Shown piece by piece: positions 52,586-61,887 of a stretch of 64,000 nt of DNA; position 1 is the stretch's first letter; each line of letters begins with the position of its first letter. A program made the position numbers and the translations under genes. Where the stretch lies: positions 1,736,001 through 1,800,000 of the forward strand of contig NZ_CP031466.1 of the NCBI RefSeq assembly GCF_003368325.1. Direction: 5' to 3'. This DNA comes from Paraburkholderia caffeinilytica. Its GTDB lineage: Bacteria; Pseudomonadota; Gammaproteobacteria; Burkholderiales; Burkholderiaceae. The notes under the pieces were generated by a model. That model was not told where the DNA came from, did no database searches, and saw only the letters and a list, made by a program, of their open reading frames with translations.

Positions 52586-53527
52586 TTACGGCTGACGTGC
52601 CTGCGGCGCAGCACCCGGACAAGCGGGGTCTTTACCCCAATGCCCATCGCACACGCGCCAACGGCACAACTGGTCCTCGAAGAAACCGCGTTGCCCGCAC
52701 TCTTTCACGCGTTCGGCCAGCCTGGCGTCCCCAGGCGTAGCCGAGGCACTGACTTTGGTGGCCGTGTTGCCGCCGGCCGCTTTCGCATCGGCCGGTTTGG
52801 TGCGTGCCACGAGCGCGGCCAATAGATCGGCATCCGAATCATCTTTCGAAGCATTACCGGCCGGGCGCGATTTCTTCGCTTGAGCAACCGCGCTCGGCGC
52901 GCTCGCGTGACGATTGCTTGCGCTCGCGCTTTCCTTCTTGCCGTGCGCCGTCTCGTGTTTCGCGTTGCTGGCGACAGCCGTCGAACTCTTACCCTGCTTT
53001 GCCGCCGGCACCGTTGTGGCCGACGCGGCCGTTGCGGACGCAACCGGTGCCGACGCATTGCTCGGCTCAGCGCCGTCGGCAAGCGCGCGCGACAAACGGC
53101 TTTCATCGCTGCTTGCAGGCACACTCGCCGATGCCGCCGGCGCCTTGCCGTCACCGTCGTCAGCCACAATCGTGGCCGCTTGCGACGACGCAGCCGCCGG
53201 GGCCTCCGCTTTCGCGGCGACCTGCGCCGCGCCACTGGCGGCGGACGCCGGCACAGCGGCTTTCGCAGCGTTGGCGGGCGTGGCCGATGCCAGCGACGTT
53301 GTCTGCAAACGCTGCTGCATGTGCCACGCACCCCAACCGCCGGCCACGATCACCAGCAAGGCGACCAGCAGGAGCGGCGTTTTCGACCGGCGTGGTTTAT
53401 CGGTAGGCGGCGCGACGCGGCCTTCCAGATTCGCAAGAATTCGCGAACCATTGCCATCGGCGCCCTTAGCCTTATCGGATAACAGGCTAGGTGGGGCTTT
53501 GGAATTCGAACTTTCCGGCGCACTCAT
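52586..53527 (-). CDS. Unknown Ala-rich bitopic membrane protein with C-terminal Cys motif
   Basis: The 313-residue protein has about 48 cytoplasmic residues, one membrane helix (about 50-67, LLLVALLVIVAGGWGAW), a long Ala/Ser/Thr/Lys-rich stretch and a compact end, RVKECGQRGFFEDQLCRWRV then CDGHWGKDPACPG. The last 45 residues hold four Cys and look like the folded, conserved part. The middle resembles a wall-spanning stalk. It is divergent from the TagX-like peptidase and next to a T6SS cluster, so a cell-envelope role linked to T6SS is possible. I do not recognise the family. Confidence 0.7.
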   Translation of the reverse strand: MSAPESSNSKAPPSLLSDKAKGADGNGSRILANLEGRVAPPTDKPRRSKTPLLLVALLVIVAGGWGAWHMQQRLQTTSLASATPANAAKAAVPASAASGAAQVAAKAEAPAAASSQAATIVADDGDGKAPAASASVPASSDESRLSRALADGAEPSNASAPVASATAASATTVPAAKQGKSSTAVASNAKHETAHGKKESASASNRHASAPSAVAQAKKSRPAGNASKDDSDADLLAALVARTKPADAKAAGGNTATKVSASATPGDARLAERVKECGQRGFFEDQLCRWRVCDGHWGKDPACPGAAPQARQP

Positions 53528-53652
53528 TCACTGTCTCATTGAATCCTGGATTATTTCGCCGTGATAATACCGTTCCGGCTCCTCTCCGAGCAGGCCTGAT
53601 TCTAAGAGCAAGCATTACAAAATACAATTGTTTCCAATTTCCGGGGGCGACT

Positions 53653-54498
53653 TTGATTGCCGTAGTACTTTTCGCCTATTTCGCCATCGCCGTTGTGATC
53701 GCCGCAATGCTGCTATTGCCGGCGGTACGCGCCTCTTTATTGGGCGCCGCGCTCGCCATTCACGGCCGCGTTATGCGCGGAGCATCTCAAGGTGCTTCAC
53801 GTGCACGCGGACAATTAGCGCGCTCGGCAAAAATTTCGCAATCGACCGCAGTCGATATGCAAAAGTTACTGGCAAAGCGGCGCTTGCTGATTTTTACCAC
53901 CACAGGTATTCTTGCGACGCCGCCATTGGTGGCATTGGCTTTACGCGGCCGGCAATTATTCCAATTCGATGACACTGCACGGGTACCGGACGAGAAAATT
54001 GCCGCGTTATTGAATGGCGAACAGCTCGTGCCCCCGCCGCCGCTGCCGCCCGAGGTCTTTGCAACGCAGGAAGTGGAGCAGATTCGGCCCGCGCTGAAAG
54101 ATGCGAGCCGCGACTGGAATTTGCTCGACGCCGATTTCAGAACGCGTTTATTGCTCGTGTACAAAATCATGCACGAGCAGTACGGGTATGAAATGGCATT
54201 GCTGGAAGGTTATCGCAGTCCGGAGCGGCAAAACCGCCTGGCGCAAATGGGGGGCAACGTCACCAATGCCGCAGCGTTTCAAAGCTATCACCAATACGGC
54301 CTTGCCGCGGACAATGCGTTTTTGCGCGACGGCAAGCTCGTCATTTCAGAAAAAGATCCCTGGGCCATGCGAGGTTATCAGTTATACGGACAAACGGCCG
54401 AACAGGTCGGCCTGACGTGGGGCGGCCGTTGGAAATTGATGGATCTCGGGCACGTTGAATATCACAAACCCGGCTTCGTGCTGGGGCGTGGTCATTAA
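53653..54498 (+). CDS. tagX: M15-family peptidase, TagX-like, T6SS-associated
   Basis: The 281-residue protein starts at TTG with GGGGGCGA upstream; the frame is open to 53491, but the earlier part is not protein-like. A first hydrophobic segment (about residues 2-25) and a second (about 80-98) precede a D-Ala-D-Ala/L,D-peptidase domain. The zinc-site pattern is SYHQYGLAADNAF (His and Asp, about 211-219) and LGHVEYH near the C-terminus. TagX enzymes cut peptidoglycan stem peptides to let the T6SS span the wall. The position 268 bp before tssM on the same strand fits that role. Confidence 0.75.
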   Translation: MIAVVLFAYFAIAVVIAAMLLLPAVRASLLGAALAIHGRVMRGASQGASRARGQLARSAKISQSTAVDMQKLLAKRRLLIFTTTGILATPPLVALALRGRQLFQFDDTARVPDEKIAALLNGEQLVPPPPLPPEVFATQEVEQIRPALKDASRDWNLLDADFRTRLLLVYKIMHEQYGYEMALLEGYRSPERQNRLAQMGGNVTNAAAFQSYHQYGLAADNAFLRDGKLVISEKDPWAMRGYQLYGQTAEQVGLTWGGRWKLMDLGHVEYHKPGFVLGRGH

Positions 54499-54766
54499 GG
54501 CGAAGTGGGCAATAAAGAGGTTGGCAATGGGGCGTTCAAGCAAATTTTCTGGCAAAAGTCGGCAATGCCGCATGCATGACGGCATTCGTCTCGTCGCCAT
54601 CGGCGAAACATCCCATGGCGGATTTAACAATCCGGCCGCATTCACCTTCGCCTGAATATGCTTTCGATTTATTTCAAACGCGGCGCAGGCAGACTTTGCC
54701 CGCGCTCGCGCCATGCTGTTTGCCACACGCGCGCCACAACACACATCATCAAGACCTGAACGGCCT

Positions 54767-57700
54767 ATGCGACGCATTCTTAACGTGTTGACCCATACAC
54801 GCACGCTCTCGATCATCGGCTTGCTCGCGCTCGCTGCTGTTTTGTTCATCGGCGCCGATACCTTGCAGATCGACCCGATGTGGCCCGCCATCGTGCTCGG
54901 CGCGGTGATCGCGCTATGGTTGCTGGTCTGGGCGGTGCGCCGCCTGCGCGCGCGGCGTGCGAACAACAAGCTCGGTGAAATGCTCGAGCAACAGGCCGAA
55001 AAACAGACCGAAACCGGCCCCGCGCCGACACCCGCGCGCCAGGCCGAACTCGACGTGCTGCGCACGCGTCTCGTCGACGCGGTGAAAACGATCAAGACCT
55101 CGAAGATCGGTCAGATGTCCGGCGGCTCGGCGCTGTATGAATTGCCCTGGTACATCGTGATCGGCAACCCGGCCGCGGGCAAGAGCAGCGCCGTGCTGAA
55201 TTCCGGTCTGCAATTTCCCTTCGCCGACAAGAACAACGCAGTGATTCACGGCATCGGCGGCACGCGGAATTGCGACTGGTTCTTCACGACTGAAGGCATT
55301 CTGCTCGACACCGCCGGCCGCTATTCCGTGCACGAAGAAGACCGCACCGAATGGCTCGGCTTCCTCGGCCTGCTCAAGCGCTTCCGGCCAAAGGCGCCGA
55401 TCAACGGCATCATCGTCACGGCGAGCATTGCCGAGTTGACCGGCAGCAAGCCCGAGTTCGCGATCAATCTCGCGAAGAATCTGCGTCAACGGGTGCAGGA
55501 GCTGACCGAGAAGCTCGAGGTGTTCGCGCCGGTGTACGTGATGTTCACCAAGGCCGACCTGATCACGGGCTTCACCGAATTTTTCAGCGGCAGCGACCGT
55601 CACGAGTACGACCGCGTATGGGGCGCCACCCTGCCCTACGAACCGGACGAAAAGCGCGACGTGGTGGGTCTTTTCGACGAGCACTTCGAAGAACTCTACG
55701 ACGGCCTGAAGGAAATCAGCGTCGCGCAGATGTCGATCAACCGCGGCAACAAGCTGTCGCCGGGCCAGCTGAGCTTCCCGCTCGAATTCTCGACGATCAA
55801 GCCTGCCTTGCGCGCGTTCCTCGCCACGCTGTTCGAAACCAACCCGTTCCAGCACAAGCCGATTTTCCGCGGCTTCTACTTCACCAGCGCGCTGCAGGAA
55901 GGCGAGACCAACAGCGCCGCTGCCACGCGCATCGCCAACCGTTTCGGCCTCTCCGCGGACAGTTTGCCCAAGCCGCACAGCGCGTTCTCGAAGAACGGCT
56001 TCTTCCTGCGCGATCTGTTCTCCAAGGTGATCTTCGCCGACCGGCAGACTGTCAAGCAGTTCGCCAGCCCCGCCAAGACGCGCATGCGCTATGCGACGTT
56101 CTTCGGCTTCGTCGCGGTGCTCGCGCTGGCGCTCGGCGGCTGGACGTGGTCGACGATCGGCAATCAGCAGCTCGCCGACAACGTCAAGGCCGACCTCGAC
56201 AACGTGGTGCGCCTGCAGCAGAACCGCAACGACCTGCAATCGCGGTTGCAGGCCATGGACATTCTGGAAGACCGCATCGACCAGCTCGAGCAGTTCCGCC
56301 GCGACAAGCCGCTGGCGGTGTCGCTCGGGCTGTATCAGGGCGACCGCCTCGAGCAGCACTTGCTCACCGAGTATTACAACGGCGTGCGCCAGATCCTGCT
56401 CGACCCGGTCTCGCAGAATCTCGCGTCGTTCCTGAAGGACGTCAACGCGCACCCCGATCAGCTCGCGCCGCTCAACCGCACGCCGGACGCCGCCGCGATT
56501 CCCGTGTCCGCGCACACGGCGATGGCGGCGAACAGCCAGGGCGGCCTGTATAGCGACGCGTCGCCGACCAACGTCGAAGACGCCTACAACGCGCTCAAGA
56601 CCTACCTGATGCTGAGCGACAAGCGTCACGTGGAAACCGCTCACCTGACCGACCAGGTCGCCCGCTTCTGGCGCGGCTGGCTCGAAACGAATCGCGGCAA
56701 CATGCCTCGCGACGAGATGATCCGCAGCGCCGAGCGCATGATCACCTTCTATCTGTCGCGCGTGTCCGACAACGACTGGCCGATGATCGACCAGAACCTC
56801 GGCCTCGTCGACCAGACCCGTGAAAATCTGCGCCGCGTGGTGCGCGGCATGCCGGCCCGTCAGCGCGTCTATGAGGAAATCAAGGCGCGTGCGTCGACCC
56901 GCTTCGCGCCGATGACGATCGCGCGCATCGTCGGCGAGAACAATACGGCGCTGGTGGCAGGCAGCTACGCGATCCCCGGCACGTTCACGCGTGAAGCGTG
57001 GTTCCAGTACGTGCAGCCTGCGATCCGCGACGCCGCCACCAAGGAGTTGCAAGCCAAGGATTGGGTGCTCAACACTTCCGCTCACGACGACCTGACGCTC
57101 GAAGGCAGCCCCGAGCAGATCCAGAAAGCGCTCGTGTCGATGTACAAGACGGAGTACGCGATGCACTGGCAGAAGTTCATGCAAGGCATTGCGGTGCAAA
57201 GCTTCGGCAGCTTCGGGCAGGCCGTGGATGCGATGAACCGTCTCGGCGATCCGCAGGATTCGCCGATCCGCAAGGTGCTTGAAACCGCGTACGACCAGAC
57301 CTCGTGGGACAACCCGTCGCTCTTCAACGCGAACCTGAAGCGCGCGCAAACCGGCGTGACCAGCTGGTTCAAGAACTGGTTCTCGCGTGCGCCGACCGGG
57401 CAGTTGAACGCCAATATCGACATCAACGGCAATCCGGTCGAAGTGCCGATGGGGCCGATCGGCCAGGAGTTCTCGGCGCTGGGCCGCATCGTCGTCTCCG
57501 GCGACAACGGCTCGATGTTGAAGGGCTACATGGACACGCTCTCGAAAGTCCGTACGCGCTTTAACGTGATCAAGAACCAGGGCGATCCGGGACCGGGCGC
57601 GCGTCAGCTGATGCAGCAGACGCTCGACGGCAGCGGGTCTGAGTTGGCCGATTCGCTGAAGTACGTCGACGAACAGATGCTGACGGGCCTCACCGATTCG

Positions 57701-58678
57701 CAACGCAAGGCACTGCGCCCGCTGCTGGTGCGCCCGCTGATGGCGGCGTATGCGGTGGTGATCCAGCCCGCCAGCGTCGAAGTCAACAAGGTGTGGAACG
57801 CGCAGGTCTACCAGACGTTCCAGGGGTCGCTCGCGAACAAGTATCCGTTTGCAGGCGATGCGAAGGTCGAAGCCGGCGCCGGAGAGATCGCCCAGGTGTT
57901 CGGGCCGGACGGCGCGATCGCCAAATTCGTCGGCACCACGCTCGGCCCGCTCGCGGTGCGCCGCGGCGACACGCTGACCGCACGCACATGGGGCGACATG
58001 GGCCTCGCGCTGACGCCCGACTTCACCGGCGGTTTCGCGCGCTGGGTGGCCCCGCTTGCCGGCGGTGCAGCGGCCTCGTCGGGTCAAAGCTCGGCCGAGC
58101 CGCAGACCGTATTCCAGATCCTGCCGCAGCCAAGCAGCGGCACCACGGAATACACGCTCGCGATCGACGGCCAGCAAATGCGTTACCGCAATACGCCGCC
58201 GCAATGGACCAACTTCGTGTGGCCGAACCCATCGGGCTCGCCGGGCGCCACGCTGAGCGCCACGACCTTCGACGGCCGCACGCTGCAGCTGGTCAACGAG
58301 CCGGGCCGCTACGGTCTGGAGAAGCTGATCAACTCGGCGCAGCGTAAGCGCCGTCCGGACGGCACCTTCGATCTGTCGTGGACGCAGGGCAATGTCACGG
58401 TGGCGGTCAGCATGCGCATCATCAGCACGTCGCAGGCGTCGGGCGGCGGCAGCGGCGATGCGCCGCAACAGCAAAGCCTGCGCGGCTTGCGGCTGCCGTC
58501 GTCGGTGGCGGACGTGAGCGCGGCGGCGAATTCGGTCAACGCGACGGCCGCGGGCGCGACCAATGCAACAGGAACAGCAGGACCAACAGGAACAGCGGGC
58601 GCCGCGCCCGCTGCCGCACCGGCGGCACGGCAGGCAGCGGCCGCCGCCGCGGTTTCGAACACAGGGGGTGCGCAATGA
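54767..58678 (+). CDS. tssM: T6SS membrane complex subunit TssM (IcmF/VasK)
   Basis: The 1303-residue protein has two N-terminal helices (about residues 13-30 and 37-56), a cytoplasmic ATP/GTPase-like domain with Walker A GNPAAGKSS (about 132-140), a third helix (about 445-462, FFGFVAVLALALGGW) and a large periplasmic part. The C-terminus has an Ala/Thr/Gly-rich tail of about 50 residues. TssM forms the envelope-spanning channel with TssL and TssJ, neither of which is in this window. ATG 54767 gives the short cytoplasmic leader normal for the family. The stop overlaps tagF as ATGA. Confidence 0.96.
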   Translation: MRRILNVLTHTRTLSIIGLLALAAVLFIGADTLQIDPMWPAIVLGAVIALWLLVWAVRRLRARRANNKLGEMLEQQAEKQTETGPAPTPARQAELDVLRTRLVDAVKTIKTSKIGQMSGGSALYELPWYIVIGNPAAGKSSAVLNSGLQFPFADKNNAVIHGIGGTRNCDWFFTTEGILLDTAGRYSVHEEDRTEWLGFLGLLKRFRPKAPINGIIVTASIAELTGSKPEFAINLAKNLRQRVQELTEKLEVFAPVYVMFTKADLITGFTEFFSGSDRHEYDRVWGATLPYEPDEKRDVVGLFDEHFEELYDGLKEISVAQMSINRGNKLSPGQLSFPLEFSTIKPALRAFLATLFETNPFQHKPIFRGFYFTSALQEGETNSAAATRIANRFGLSADSLPKPHSAFSKNGFFLRDLFSKVIFADRQTVKQFASPAKTRMRYATFFGFVAVLALALGGWTWSTIGNQQLADNVKADLDNVVRLQQNRNDLQSRLQAMDILEDRIDQLEQFRRDKPLAVSLGLYQGDRLEQHLLTEYYNGVRQILLDPVSQNLASFLKDVNAHPDQLAPLNRTPDAAAIPVSAHTAMAANSQGGLYSDASPTNVEDAYNALKTYLMLSDKRHVETAHLTDQVARFWRGWLETNRGNMPRDEMIRSAERMITFYLSRVSDNDWPMIDQNLGLVDQTRENLRRVVRGMPARQRVYEEIKARASTRFAPMTIARIVGENNTALVAGSYAIPGTFTREAWFQYVQPAIRDAATKELQAKDWVLNTSAHDDLTLEGSPEQIQKALVSMYKTEYAMHWQKFMQGIAVQSFGSFGQAVDAMNRLGDPQDSPIRKVLETAYDQTSWDNPSLFNANLKRAQTGVTSWFKNWFSRAPTGQLNANIDINGNPVEVPMGPIGQEFSALGRIVVSGDNGSMLKGYMDTLSKVRTRFNVIKNQGDPGPGARQLMQQTLDGSGSELADSLKYVDEQMLTGLTDSQRKALRPLLVRPLMAAYAVVIQPASVEVNKVWNAQVYQTFQGSLANKYPFAGDAKVEAGAGEIAQVFGPDGAIAKFVGTTLGPLAVRRGDTLTARTWGDMGLALTPDFTGGFARWVAPLAGGAAASSGQSSAEPQTVFQILPQPSSGTTEYTLAIDGQQMRYRNTPPQWTNFVWPNPSGSPGATLSATTFDGRTLQLVNEPGRYGLEKLINSAQRKRRPDGTFDLSWTQGNVTVAVSMRIISTSQASGGGSGDAPQQQSLRGLRLPSSVADVSAAANSVNATAAGATNATGTAGPTGTAGAAPAAAPAARQAAAAAAVSNTGGAQ

Positions 58679-59667
58679 CGCAAACCGTGCAGGCGCAAAT
58701 CGCCTACTTCGGCAAGATTCCGTCGCGCGGCGACTTCGTCAAAAGCGCGCATAACCCGCAATTGCTGGCCACGCTCGACCGCTGGATCGCCGAGGCCATG
58801 GAGTTGCTCACTGACGATCCGCGCTGGAAGATCGTCTACGAAAACGCCAAGCCGATGCATTTCGCGTTCCTCGGTTCGCGCAGCAAGCTGGCGATTGCCG
58901 GGCATATGGTGGCGAGCCAGGATCAATCGTCACGCCGCTTTCCGTTTCTTGCCGCCACTGCGCTGGAAGTCGAAAAGCCGCTGACGTTCCTCGCGCACAG
59001 TCCGCTGGCCTTTGCGCGGCTGTGGTCGCGCATCGCCTCGCAGATGAAGCCGCTGCTCGGCATGAGCGAGCCGGCCGGCGCGTTGCACGCGCTCGGCGAA
59101 ACGCAAGTGCCGATCGAAATCGGCGGCGGCCCGGGCAATCCGCACGACGGCACTTTCAATGACTTCGTCGAACATCAGACCCTCTCCGGCCTCGAACAGA
59201 TGCTGCTTGCGAGCGGCCATCCGGTGCGCTTGCGTGGCGCGATGCTGGCGCTCGGTTCGCTGCTGCGTCCGGTGATGCAAAGCGGTTCGTCGCATCTCGA
59301 ACGCGGCCTGACGCTGCCGCTGCCGAACGATCCGTTCTATCGCTCGCTCGTCGCCGCATTCTGGCTCGAACTGATCGCACCGTTCGTCTCGCAGGCCGAT
59401 TTCGAACTGGCGATTTTCATCGGCACGATTGCCGAGCGCGAACGGCTCATCATCGGCTTTAACGGCGCCTCGGCAAAAACGCTGCATAGCGTGGTCGACC
59501 CGCAGGCGTACGCGGCACACAACATCGATATCGACGATCCCGAGTGGATCGACGAACACGCACAAAACGACCATGGCATCAACAAGCTCGTCAGCTACCT
59601 CGACCAACCGCAACTGTCGCTGCGTGTCAGCATCGACACGTTCCGCGAAGCATTCACGGGAGCGTGA
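58675..59667 (+). CDS. tagF: T6SS accessory protein TagF
   Basis: The 330-residue protein starts IAYFGKIPSRGDFVKSAHN, the family signature, and contains LDRWIAEAM and a TagF core through about residue 220 with a C-terminal extension. TagF is a post-translational repressor of T6SS firing, and in other species is controlled by a PppA/PpkA phosphorylation pathway. No kinase or phosphatase is visible in the window. The gene is translationally coupled to tssM by ATGA, and the OmpA-type gene begins 4 bp after its stop. Confidence 0.93.
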   Translation: MTQTVQAQIAYFGKIPSRGDFVKSAHNPQLLATLDRWIAEAMELLTDDPRWKIVYENAKPMHFAFLGSRSKLAIAGHMVASQDQSSRRFPFLAATALEVEKPLTFLAHSPLAFARLWSRIASQMKPLLGMSEPAGALHALGETQVPIEIGGGPGNPHDGTFNDFVEHQTLSGLEQMLLASGHPVRLRGAMLALGSLLRPVMQSGSSHLERGLTLPLPNDPFYRSLVAAFWLELIAPFVSQADFELAIFIGTIAERERLIIGFNGASAKTLHSVVDPQAYAAHNIDIDDPEWIDEHAQNDHGINKLVSYLDQPQLSLRVSIDTFREAFTGA

Positions 59668-59671
59668 CGCA

Positions 59672-60628
59672 ATGTCGAGCCAACCCATGCGTATAGCCGC
59701 GCTCCTCGCGGGCCTTCTCATCGGCGCCCTCGCCCATGCCGACAACGACGGCCCGGCACGCGTCACGCCGGTCGACAACAGCGGCATTGCGATTCGCACG
59801 ACGATTTTGCCCGCTTCTTCGTCGGCGCAGCCGGGCAACGCGGGTCCGGCGGTCAGTACGGCCGGCCTCGCCAGCGGCACCACGGGCGCCGGCACCGGTG
59901 CGATCAGCGCGGCGCCGCCGCCTGCGAATGCAACGCCGGGCCAGGTGGTGGTGGGCGGCAAGGTACCGGATGAAGCGACCAAGGCGGCGGTGCTCGCGCG
60001 CCTGCGCGACACTTACGGCGCGGCCAACGTGGTCGATCAGATCGAAGTCGCCGACGTCGCGACGCCGCCGAACTGGTCCGCCAACGTGCAGAAGCTGATC
60101 GGCCCGCAGTTGAAGCAGATCAGCAAAGGCCAGTTGAAGATCGACGGCACGCAGATCGACGTGAAGGGCGAAGTGCACAACGAATCGCAGCGGCAGCAGC
60201 TCGCGAGCGATATGGCGAACGCACTGAATCCGACATACACGATCAAGAACGGCCTGCGCGTGAGCGCATCGGAACAGGGTCTGCTCGACCAGACATTGGC
60301 GAACCGCACGATCGAGTTCGAGACGGGCAGTGCGACGCTTACGCCGCAAGGCCGCGCGATTCTCGATCAGATGGCGGCCGTGTTGTCGAAGATGCAGACG
60401 AGGACGGTGGCGATCATCGGCCATACCGACAACGCGGGCAATCGTGCCTCCAATATCGCGCTGAGCCAGGCGCGCGCGGACGCCGTGAAGGGCTATCTGG
60501 TCGCCAAGGGCATCTCGCCCGAGCAGATGACGACCACAGGAGTCGGTCCGGATCAGCCGATTGCATCGAACGATACGACCGACGGGCGGGCGCGTAACCG
60601 GCGTATTGAATTTCGCGCGGGATCCTGA
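59672..60628 (+). CDS. T6SS-associated OmpA-family peptidoglycan-binding protein with BON-like domain
   Basis: The 318-residue protein has a signal peptide (cleavage near AHAD, about residue 23), a Pro/Ala spacer and a BON-like middle (about 88-180, GQVVVGGKVPDEATKAAVLARL). The C-terminal OmpA domain (about 205-318) has FETGSATLTPQG and the peptidoglycan-binding pattern GHTDNAGNRASNIALSQARADAVK. It probably ties the T6SS membrane complex to the wall, like TagL or the TagN/TagY proteins of Burkholderia. It is the last gene of the tssM unit. The start is preceded by GGGAGCG. Confidence 0.88.
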   Translation: MSSQPMRIAALLAGLLIGALAHADNDGPARVTPVDNSGIAIRTTILPASSSAQPGNAGPAVSTAGLASGTTGAGTGAISAAPPPANATPGQVVVGGKVPDEATKAAVLARLRDTYGAANVVDQIEVADVATPPNWSANVQKLIGPQLKQISKGQLKIDGTQIDVKGEVHNESQRQQLASDMANALNPTYTIKNGLRVSASEQGLLDQTLANRTIEFETGSATLTPQGRAILDQMAAVLSKMQTRTVAIIGHTDNAGNRASNIALSQARADAVKGYLVAKGISPEQMTTTGVGPDQPIASNDTTDGRARNRRIEFRAGS

Positions 60629-60660
60629 GTTGTTGCCTGTTTGACCTGACGGTCGAAAAA

Positions 60661-60690
60661 AAGCCTGGCATCGATTTCGATGCCAGGCTT
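60661..60690. terminator. Bidirectional terminator between OmpA-type gene and tssA
   Basis: AAGCCTGGCATCGA (60661-60674) pairs with TCGATGCCAGGCTT (60677-60690) around a 2-nt loop. A-rich sequence lies to the left and TTTTTGTTT to the right, so it serves both convergent operons. Confidence 0.92.
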
Positions 60691-60712
60691 TTTGTTTGCG
60701 CGCAGGAAAATT

Positions 60713-61822
60713 CTAGCTGTTTTCTTCAGGCTTCACGCCCAGCAACTCGCGAATATGCGCGAGCGATCCATCGTCCTTCACCACCGAAGACAGCCACTGA
60801 TGCAAGGGCATATCGGCGCATTCCGCCGCCTTGTCGGCGAGGTAAGCAGCCGGATTGTGCGGTTCGGTGCTGCGAAAGAATCTGGCCACGGCACGCAACT
60901 GCGCGACGGCTTGCGCACGGCTCTGGATTCCGGCAATCGGACTGATCGTGGTCGGCATGGTCGTCAACACGGGTTCCTCGCGTTGCGGTGAAGTCTTGAA
61001 GGTCGGCTCGGCGCGTTCGTGGTCTTCCGGCTTCGGCGCTTTCGGCGGTGACGTCTCGGCGCTGACGCCCAGTTCGCGTGCGAAGCGCTCCACCAACCGG
61101 TAGACGCTCTCGTAAGCATCCTTCGCCTGACGGAAACTCGGTGCCGAATCGCCGGCACGCCGGTCCAGCTCCTGTTCAAGTGCGAGCATCGCCGAGTCAA
61201 ACGCTTTCAGATCGGCCAGCAACGTCGAATAGAACGCCGGCGGCGTGGCGCGTTTCGATGCCTCGATCTGCTCGATCGAGGGTTTGCCGCGGACGATGTC
61301 GTCGGCGTGATCCGGATCGCGCTTGACCGCCTGCGCGACGTGCGTGGCCACGTCCCAATCGATCGTGCTGTACGAGCTGCCTTGCGAGGACGTGAGCGGC
61401 ATCGCCCGCAACAGATCGCCGGTACGGCCCACCAGCCACGCGACATTGCCGAGGCGATACTCGGTGTCGTCGCCTTCCGGCAGCGGATGCACGTGATCCC
61501 AGTACTTCTCGCACAAGCCCGTCAGCAGCGCATACCCTTGCGCGAGACCGGTCACGCCCTCTTCGATGGCTAACGCCTCGGTGAGCCAGACGGCGAGGCG
61601 CAGGTCTTTGGTCTGCGTCTGCAGCAGGCTGCTGGAACGTTCGACCACGAACGGCCAGTCGGCCTCCTTGATATCGGTGACCCATTCGCCCTGATCCAGC
61701 GATGGGTCTTCGAATCGGCGCGCGTGCTGAATCGCGTCGAAGTCCGCTGAAAACAGCAGGTCTTCGCCACAAGGCGAGGTTTCGCTGATCGGCGCCAGCA
61801 GCGTGTTCAGATTAGTCGGCAT
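60713..61822 (-). CDS. tssA: T6SS baseplate/tail protein TssA (ImpA N-terminal domain)
   Basis: The 369-residue protein starts NLNTLLAPISETSPCGEDLLFSADF, the ImpA_N signature, followed by helical segments (WLTEALAIEEGVTGLAQGYALL, about residues 79-100) and a short C-terminal domain. TssA guides sheath polymerisation and interacts with the baseplate. ATG 61822 was chosen; ATG 61834 is in frame 12 bp upstream, and neither has a strong ribosome site. It follows clpV on the minus strand and is convergent with the tssM unit. Confidence 0.93.
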   Translation of the reverse strand: MPTNLNTLLAPISETSPCGEDLLFSADFDAIQHARRFEDPSLDQGEWVTDIKEADWPFVVERSSSLLQTQTKDLRLAVWLTEALAIEEGVTGLAQGYALLTGLCEKYWDHVHPLPEGDDTEYRLGNVAWLVGRTGDLLRAMPLTSSQGSSYSTIDWDVATHVAQAVKRDPDHADDIVRGKPSIEQIEASKRATPPAFYSTLLADLKAFDSAMLALEQELDRRAGDSAPSFRQAKDAYESVYRLVERFARELGVSAETSPPKAPKPEDHERAEPTFKTSPQREEPVLTTMPTTISPIAGIQSRAQAVAQLRAVARFFRSTEPHNPAAYLADKAAECADMPLHQWLSSVVKDDGSLAHIRELLGVKPEENS

Positions 61823-61887
61823 GACAGAAAGCAATAAGGTTCCGGTACGGCATTAAAACAGATTGGCGTTTGCAACGGCACGCCGCT

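Noticed and set aside
54914..58675. A 1253-codon open frame on the minus strand opposite tssM
   Set aside because: It is an antisense shadow produced by high GC at third positions. Its composition is Arg/His/Val-rich, with no domain, while tssM on the other strand is unmistakable.
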